Origin: Neisseriaceae bacterium | GTDB taxonomy: Bacteria; Pseudomonadota; Gammaproteobacteria; Burkholderiales; Chromobacteriaceae | DNA length: 64,000 nucleotides | Assembly: GCA_027489245.1 (NCBI GenBank) | Contig: JAIYAC010000025.1 | Location: 124,001-188,000, forward strand | Reading direction: 5' to 3' | Shown: one piece after another, positions 61,201 through 64,000 of the stretch | How positions within the stretch are numbered: the first letter of the stretch is position 1 | How the letters are laid out: each line of letters starts with the position of its first letter | Notes under the pieces: generated by a model | Database searches by the model: none | Told to the model about the DNA's origin: nothing | Seen by the model: only the letters and a program-made list of their open reading frames with translations | Made by a program: the position numbers and the translations under genes

Positions 61201-61786
61201 CTTCCGCCGTCTGGCCACCCACTACGACCGCTACAACGAGTTCCAGGTGGCCGAGCAGGGCAATGGCTACCTCACCACGGCCGTAATCGGCTTTACCGAG
61301 CAGTACTCGCGCCTGAACGGCGGCGCTACCGAAGCGGCCGATGCGGGTGTGGGTGTGGCGCTGCCTGGCGGTGCTACCCGCAACCGTGTGCTGGAAGTGC
61401 CGGTACAGCAGCCGGCATCGCTGTACGCCGCCGTACTGAGCCGCCCGTCGCTGGCCAGCCCGCAGGTATCGGCCAACGGCCCGGTGATCCAGTCCAGCAT
61501 GCCGCTGGTGCTGCCGGTGCAGCCGGGGCGCGACTTTGTGGCCGCTTTCCGCGACCTGGTGGGCAATGCCACCATCGAGTCGGTACGCATGGCGGATGGC
61601 AGCGAGCTGCCCAACTGGCTGCTGGTCAACAGTAGCGACCAGACGCTGGCAGGCAGCTTCCCGGTTGGCCTGAATGCGGCCGTGAAGCTGCAGGTGCGGG
61701 TGATGGATGCCGGTAGCTCGGACATCTACCCGGTGGAACTCACCATCCTGCCGCGCGATCGCATGGCAAGCGTCGGCTACTATTAA
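52202..61786 (+). CDS. Filamentous-haemagglutinin-type adhesin (TpsA), 3194 residues
   Basis: The ATG at 52202 gives a signal peptide (RTLPLLVAMAFNPALA) followed by the TPS secretion domain (about 31-300): LPTGGQIVAGQG, INWQSFNIG-like NWQSFNIGQQAAVNF, and the hallmark NPNGILFGPTAQINVGALMAS. The rest is a long right-handed beta-helix of short Gly/Asn/Thr/Val-rich strands, with diverged repeats of about 90-140 residues between 55990 and 57850, and ends in a small globular part (VELTILPRDRMASVGYY). No known toxin or processing domain was recognised at the C-terminus, so it is more likely an adhesin or matrix protein than a contact-dependent toxin. Secretion would be by the TpsB directly upstream. 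An intrinsic terminator follows. Confidence 0.9.
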   Translation: MKANHSRDAANLAIRTLPLLVAMAFNPALAQLAGNALPTGGQIVAGQGALQQAGNTLNVLQNSQQMITNWQSFNIGQQAAVNFIQPNASALVLNRVIGADPSQIFGQMRANGQVMLINPNGILFGPTAQINVGALMASSQSISNEDFLSGKFTLSGASQAVRNAGSINAADGGYVLLAGAQVDNSGTITANNGTVALAAGRDISVTVGQTGLLKVKVDTAAAQASINNAGALVADGGHVLLTAKQAAPLASVAINQTGIVRADTLNQKQGEIWIDGGDGKVVLAGETRAQAASGQGGRIVATGGELDIRGAVNASGAQGGGQVYLGGGWQGKDPAIAEAGTVTIQQGAHVAASATEAGNGGTVVAWSADATRLQGSIEAKGAGQGNGGQVETSSRGVLGVSGSVTASAGAGGQAGRWLLDPTDITVVGGATGTAWATANGQSGAVNNVLASSIEASLNAGSSVELQADNKITIQSDISKTAGGDASLGLSAGGDILLDTGADISSTVGKLNVDFGTASKTGGSATLKGTVNTNGGNVTFHKEAVLAHGTPISTKITQTSSAASGNITFNKDVKLAAQAYSVALNAQGAQSGANYTGSGGNIIFNGSIASSTPDLVPLSPQALSLDTTGSTAGNIILGSQASDRIGGSGNEALRSLTLAGDTDIALKAGTINLLSSSGDVLTASNIANTTTTLTLNADTVINVGGGTIPGVATGYTDYRQQTFNISGQAYALTINSARSIKLKNTGIDVKTLSLNAFADSAATAGGVLLDNASLTTRGGNLFIGKDGGFATGYGGDADGVTDGVRLSNAVINTQGGNLQISGQAPTSSSAGAGVKITGAATQVNTGAGNLTINGKVANQAGSGNKDGVIIGEDGASRVTLQTTSGKLTIDGDASSLTTTPTGGTRYDGVIISSKALIKTDSGDIQITGKGGGGSHAFLTENHGIRIEDTETSIVSASGDITLSGTSGGKTSATGGENSFGIYAKGQTMYLGSSATESVAATGVVTVEADSMQFVNSSDFHLNVASSGELRVRPLTTGRNIDISSAGAVDKLYLGNDWFNGSSRAIFRPGFGSGSAANPGITLGRTDGTGSLTVSSATTLRDNTALVMGGAGGKVLINAALTVKASDAAQSRQLVLDVNGGATGNGVINTNKLLLNGSGDVVLGGANLVDTLTANLADRLDYTNAKSLLIGQGSYVRTNDPLAANLQANTQTTTSSDGIVTSNDAVNITLSNGDLTLDRNISAGTATVALTTLAGGISEQSAAIITADKLALSSQDSVTLDNTNQINVLAANVSGSGADLKLTNGKSLLLDRVAVTPLSADSSANVTAGSTQQRDDVSVNDMARLNLTAGDLTQSATAGQGRVTAANVKLTLASGQVALNDTTNDIGTLAATLQGSGKTLSVKDKNALQVGTVDGSNGVQTTNGDITLEASADAASTAGDLQLAQQVNAGTADVRLVSGKGAINETAASGIITANELKLQAVNTSTLDSNNAVDEVTASISGSGQGVRLTNTRSLVVGDLDTQTGITAPGDVRLTLAAGNASVRNLTQTQDIKAGGLNVASDTGDITLERTTNEIGKLAARLDGAGKALKLKDKDGIEIATVDGRSGLQTNGGDINLVAAADAASSSGDLVMTADVSTGGSNGVVRLSSKQAAVSGAGKLTAKALLAQSVSGVNLSSKLSNVETVAGLVSGTGVFSYKDIDTLEVGSVADAANVAVNGITTQNGNVQVSVAEDSTATGGDLNLSQSVTAGGSGKNIALQAYKGKVTETANVSLTADQLQLLARDTTELTNPATGSGVHNIGTLAATITGADQSLTYFNSGALTVGSVTANDSVNPLQGVSTASSGHIAIATGNGALTLDKNVSAGGAGSVDLRAGSSGSDIVFNGGQAKSGSGTVQLVAARDISTTTNNSQVNEVQTTGDVLLQAGRTIGADGKRIEVADADKLAAGAAGDVWLHKTRQSGSGDVKVDAVSKTAYNSSSFGGAVSDQSGIRADGNIALNVADGQLSINRDIVATQGGSIDLRTGGTGKHIVFDSTAGVESSGSSGDRRIQLVSSGNVLANGVDADANDEIRTSGSVLISAAGSVGTSGNRIETSAVDTLAVESGSEQWLRQHNGSLTIGSVAALTPGDNALTRTAANLSGLVSKNGNSAIHQDVSAGQLVVDKTVSASGSGAVDLRASAAMRVQSGANITSQSGNILLSTGGTFSATDNSQGVQTISTAGGTLVIESNGAIDLSQGRLDTSGAAGGQGGEIYLHNAGANGAITVGQSIKSQGGSNANGGTVTLRNQNGNILLANTIDVTRGIGGSNDGAIQLQAHGDITDTANGLLVGDSNGELSVSSSDGKISLLGSGNGGHQMATAAFATSASGKAATVDYTDKTALTVGTAGGKGSALAGPLAAPSSQVAAVSGVRTVAGGAQGSVVVQSGGALTVSQAINTQPASGTGGKVTLRSDGALQTQASINTSGSVAGGDVLLARTGSGAGDITVAAAINSNGSQGGSVTLHNPAGKLLINGQIDTDGSTQGGRIQLASSGDISQSAALKASGGNAGALKIISAGQVTLEHVGNNVDTLAASLSGSGKAFSYLDADGLTVGSVSAYEGQALTTGISSNNADITLRNQAGDITVAQAVASQGGKVVLHAAQDALVNAGVATSAGQAQLQAGRDITLGADVQTTGGNATLNAGRNLTQQAGSLLAGSGRATVTVGGAATQAGVGRIEAGELALTAVNNSSLQQANNIGTLAASISNGSLQLRDTDTLRVGTVGSLSGVTTNGAQHISVDGGDINVAQAMQANGGALTLLGGTGAISINAGLTAQGGDLTVRSTNGAIVLNGDVNAAGRTATLAAGGANGQLQLAANVRADTVLLDAAQDILQQGSGSLSATQTEIKAGGSARLEGSNNLAGILAARTGGQLRYQDAGDLAVGEVNGSQGILRGIQTGGTLWVRAKGNVTLDKGISAAGSGNNALVLVAGKRLLNNAGSNALQASNGRWLAYDDNPLLLPNGLNYTFRRLATHYDRYNEFQVAEQGNGYLTTAVIGFTEQYSRLNGGATEAADAGVGVALPGGATRNRVLEVPVQQPASLYAAVLSRPSLASPQVSANGPVIQSSMPLVLPVQPGRDFVAAFRDLVGNATIESVRMADGSELPNWLLVNSSDQTLAGSFPVGLNAAVKLQVRVMDAGSSDIYPVELTILPRDRMASVGYY
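55990..57850 (+). repeat. Beta-helix repeats in the TpsA protein
   Basis: At least six diverged copies of a unit with the pattern L-x-L-x-(S/A)...N-x-(I/V)-x-x-LAA...G-x-x-L-x-(V/L)...V-G-x-V...G-(V/I)-x-T-x-x-G-(D/H)-I...A-G-x-A-x-V-x-L. Examples include NDIGTLAATLQGSGKTLSVK, NEIGKLAARLDGAGKALKLK and HNIGTLAATITGADQSLTY. Confidence 0.75.
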
Positions 61787-61810
61787 GCCTTCGCTGGTTT
61801 GAAGCACGAC

Positions 61811-61836
61811 AACCCCGGCCATGCCGGGGTTTTTTC
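61811..61836 (+). terminator. Intrinsic terminator after the TpsA gene
   Basis: A perfect 9-bp stem AACCCCGGC / GCCGGGGTT with a 3-base loop and a run of T to 61836. It closes the export island. Confidence 0.9.
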
Positions 61837-61855
61837 TGATATTGCAAGGATGAAT

Positions 61856-62239
61856 ATGAAGCCATGTATCAGCCGTCTGCTGCCGTCTGCGCCAGCTGTG
61901 GCGTGGTGGGGTGTGATGGTCTATCTGTTGTGGTTCAAGGCCGGTGGGCCGCCATCGTCCATACCGCATCTGGACAAAATCGGCCACTTTGGCCTGTTTG
62001 CTGCCTGGGCTGCCTTGTTGGCCGCACCGGCATTGTGGCGCGGCCAGCCATTACGCCAGCTCATGCCACCGGTGCTGGGGGCCTGCCTGCTGTGGGCGGC
62101 TGGTTCCGAGCTGGGGCAGGCGCTCTTTACCACGACACGCAGTGCCGAGGTGCTGGACGCGGTGGCCGACATGGCCGGCGCCTTGACCGGCGTCATGTTG
62201 GCCGCGCATGGCATCGCCCTGTGGCGTGCGCGGGTGTAA
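61856..62239 (+). CDS. VanZ-like family membrane protein
   Basis: 127 residues from ATG 61856, preferred over 61850 because AAGGA (61846-61850) lies 5 bases upstream. Four hydrophobic segments and the family pattern PHLDKIGHFGLFAAWA (about 39-54) and GSELGQAL...DAVADMAGALTG (about 82-108) match VanZ-like proteins. The biochemical role is unknown in most bacteria; the teicoplanin-resistance VanZ is only a distant relative. The gene lies 27 bases before pepP and is probably co-transcribed with it. Confidence 0.85.
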   Translation: MKPCISRLLPSAPAVAWWGVMVYLLWFKAGGPPSSIPHLDKIGHFGLFAAWAALLAAPALWRGQPLRQLMPPVLGACLLWAAGSELGQALFTTTRSAEVLDAVADMAGALTGVMLAAHGIALWRARV

Positions 62240-62266
62240 ACTGGGCGCCGTTTTCTCCTGCCGGGT

Positions 62267-63565
62267 ATGAACACCATGCCACTTAGCCTGCAACACCGCC
62301 GCCAGCAGCTGCTGGCCAGCCTGGGGGATGCCATCGCCGTGCTGCCTACCGCACCGCTGGTGATCCGCAATGCCGACGCGCATTACCCCTACCGCGCCGA
62401 CAGCCACTTTTTGTACCTTACCGCGTTTGACGAGCCGGAAGCCGTGCTGGTGATGGATGGCCGCCGCGGCAAGTCCATACTGTTTTGCCGTGACAAGAAC
62501 CTGGACATGGAAATCTGGGATGGTTTCCGTTACGGCCCGGCAGCGGCGGCCGAAGCATTCGGTTTTGACGAGGCCTACAGCATCAGCGAGCTGGATACCC
62601 GCTTGCCCACGCTGCTGGAAAACGTGCCCGCGCTGTACTGGCCGGTAGGTAATGCGCCGATCGATACCCGCGTGGCCGGCTGGCTGGCCAGTGTGCGCAG
62701 CCGTGCCCGCGCCGGTGTAGACGCGCCCGCACAGTACGGCGATCTGCTGCCGCTGATCGACACTATGCGGCTGCGCAAGGACGAGCGCGAGCTGGCGGTG
62801 CTGCACCGTGCCGGGCAAATCTCGGCCGAGGCGCACGTGCGCGCCATGCGCGCTACCCGCCCGGGCATGTACGAGTACGAAGTGGAAGCCGAGCTGCTGC
62901 ACCATTTCATCCGCAACGGTGCGCGCTACCCGGCCTACGAAAGCATCGTCGCGGGTGGCGCCAACGCCTGCACGCTGCATTATGCGGCCAACAATGCCCG
63001 GCTCAACGATGGTGACTTGCTGCTGATCGACGCCGGCTGCGAGTTCCGCGGCTACGCTGGCGACATCACGCGTACCTTTCCGGTAAATGGGCGCTTTAGC
63101 GGCCCGCAGCGCGACCTGTACGACGTGGTACTGGCCGCCGAGCTGGCCGCCATCGATACCATCGCTCCCGGCGTGGCACTGAACGTACCGGCCGACGCTG
63201 CGCTTCGGGTGCTGGTGCAGGGCATGCTGGACTACAAGCTGCTGCAGGGAACGGTGGACGGGGTGATCGAGTCGGGCGAATACCGCCGCTTCTATATGCA
63301 CGGCATTGGCCATTTCATTGGTCTGGACGTGCACGACGTGGGCCTGCGCAAGCCAGGCGGCCAGTGGCGCACCTTTGAGCCCGGCATGTGCACCACCATC
63401 GAGCCAGGCTTGTACATTCGCCCGGACGACAGCGTACCGGCGGCGTACCACCATATCGGTATCCGGATCGAGGACAATGTGCAGGTCACGGCCACTGGCC
63501 ACCATGTGTATACCGATGCGGCACCAAAACGTATCGACGAGATCGAAGCCCTGATGCAGGCCTGA
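62267..63565 (+). CDS. pepP: Xaa-Pro aminopeptidase (M24B)
   Basis: 432 residues, the usual PepP length. It removes N-terminal residues that precede proline. The N-terminal creatinase-like domain has YRADSHFLYLTAFDEPEAVLV. The pita-bread catalytic domain shows its metal ligands: LLLIDAGCEFRGYAGDITR (Asp pair), HGIGHFIGLDVHDVG (His), IEPGLYI (Glu) and GIRIEDNV (Glu). It binds two Mn2+ ions in the cytoplasm. The order pepP then ubiH is conserved in gamma- and betaproteobacteria. A second in-frame ATG (62276) is an alternative start. Confidence 0.95.
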   Translation: MNTMPLSLQHRRQQLLASLGDAIAVLPTAPLVIRNADAHYPYRADSHFLYLTAFDEPEAVLVMDGRRGKSILFCRDKNLDMEIWDGFRYGPAAAAEAFGFDEAYSISELDTRLPTLLENVPALYWPVGNAPIDTRVAGWLASVRSRARAGVDAPAQYGDLLPLIDTMRLRKDERELAVLHRAGQISAEAHVRAMRATRPGMYEYEVEAELLHHFIRNGARYPAYESIVAGGANACTLHYAANNARLNDGDLLLIDAGCEFRGYAGDITRTFPVNGRFSGPQRDLYDVVLAAELAAIDTIAPGVALNVPADAALRVLVQGMLDYKLLQGTVDGVIESGEYRRFYMHGIGHFIGLDVHDVGLRKPGGQWRTFEPGMCTTIEPGLYIRPDDSVPAAYHHIGIRIEDNVQVTATGHHVYTDAAPKRIDEIEALMQA

Positions 63566-63606
63566 TGCCTGCGCCAATGTGGAGGCCGCGCTGGCGGCAA
63601 TAAAGC

Positions 63607-64000
63607 ATGCAGAACATACCTCAGCATAGTGATGTGGTGATCGTGGGCGGTGGCCCGGTAGGCGCCCTGGCCGCCCTGCGCCTGGCGCAGGCGGGCCGAC
63701 AGGTGGTGTTGATCGAGGCGCGCGCCGAAAACGAGCCGGTACGCGACGCCCGCGCCCTGGCGCTATCGTGGTACAGCCGCGAGCAGCTGGCGCTGGCCGG
63801 CGCCTGGCCGGACAGCCTGCCGGCCACGGTAATCGACACCGTACACGTGTCGCAGCAGGGCGGTTTTGGCCGCACCGTGCTACAGCATACCGACCTGGGC
63901 TTACCGCACCTGGGTGCGGTTATTGACTACCCGGTACTGACCGCGGCGCTGGCGCAAGCCTTGGCGGACTCTGGCGTGACCGTGTTGTGGCAAACCCGTG
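63607..64000 (+). CDS. ubiH: UbiH-type FAD-dependent ubiquinone-biosynthesis hydroxylase (3' end outside window)
   Basis: 131 residues are visible from ATG 63607. The N-terminal dinucleotide-binding motif DVVIVGGGPVGALAALRLAQ (residues about 9-28), the ARALALSWYSREQLA segment (near 48-62) and LGAVIDYPVLTAALAQAL (about 101-118) match the UbiH/UbiF/VisC family of aromatic-ring hydroxylases. Its place after pepP favours UbiH (2-octaprenyl-6-methoxyphenol hydroxylase), but the paralogues cannot be separated with this part alone. Confidence 0.85.
   Translation, partial: MQNIPQHSDVVIVGGGPVGALAALRLAQAGRQVVLIEARAENEPVRDARALALSWYSREQLALAGAWPDSLPATVIDTVHVSQQGGFGRTVLQHTDLGLPHLGAVIDYPVLTAALAQALADSGVTVLWQTR

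Noticed and set aside
61856-62239. Teicoplanin-resistance gene vanZ
   Set aside because: Only general VanZ-like family features; no van operon, and the chromosomal context is housekeeping.

Overview
The window (about 60% G+C, all recognised genes on the + strand) looks like a chromosomal segment of a betaproteobacterium, most likely a Neisseriales/Chromobacteriaceae-type organism. This rests on a short MetN without its C-terminal regulatory domain, a betaproteobacterial PepSY-type iron-reduction operon, the pepP-ubiH order and codon use. No tRNA, rRNA, CRISPR array, IS element or phage gene was found.

Region 1 (1-8104), iron and redox: a partial transglutaminase-like gene, then DUF2271, DUF4198, apbE (FMN transferase) and a membrane-anchored diflavin reductase. 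A Fur-box promoter then drives a Fiu-type catecholate siderophore receptor, followed by hemP and a hydratase of the 2-keto-4-pentenoate hydratase family. Together they suggest siderophore-iron uptake coupled to periplasmic flavin electron transfer.

Region 2 (8105-10750), methionine uptake: metN-metI-metQ. The untranslated leader of metN carries a three-stem structure, a strong intrinsic terminator 15 bases before the metN start, and an upstream segment able to pair with the terminator. This is a candidate riboswitch or attenuator.

Region 3 (11001-61786), a roughly 51-kb surface-protein export island. It encodes an AMIN-TolC fusion, a 9777-residue LEPR-XLL/DUF4347/pentapeptide/RTX-like/VCBS giant protein, a DUF3467 protein, a GAF-HlyD adaptor, a PqqD-M50-protease-HlyD membrane protein, a truncated SecA-like ATPase, a second small HlyD-type adaptor, a ShlB/FhaC-type two-partner transporter and a 3194-residue filamentous-haemagglutinin-type partner. 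No ABC transporter of type I secretion is present. The SecA paralogue, M50 protein and adaptors sit where one would be expected, so this is the best candidate in the window for an undescribed secretion system: SecA-like motor, PqqD/M50 leader handling and TolC exit, with the giant LEPR-XLL protein as substrate. That mechanism is inference from gene content and order.

Region 4 (61799-64000), housekeeping: a VanZ-like membrane protein, pepP, and the 5' part of a UbiH-type flavin hydroxylase.
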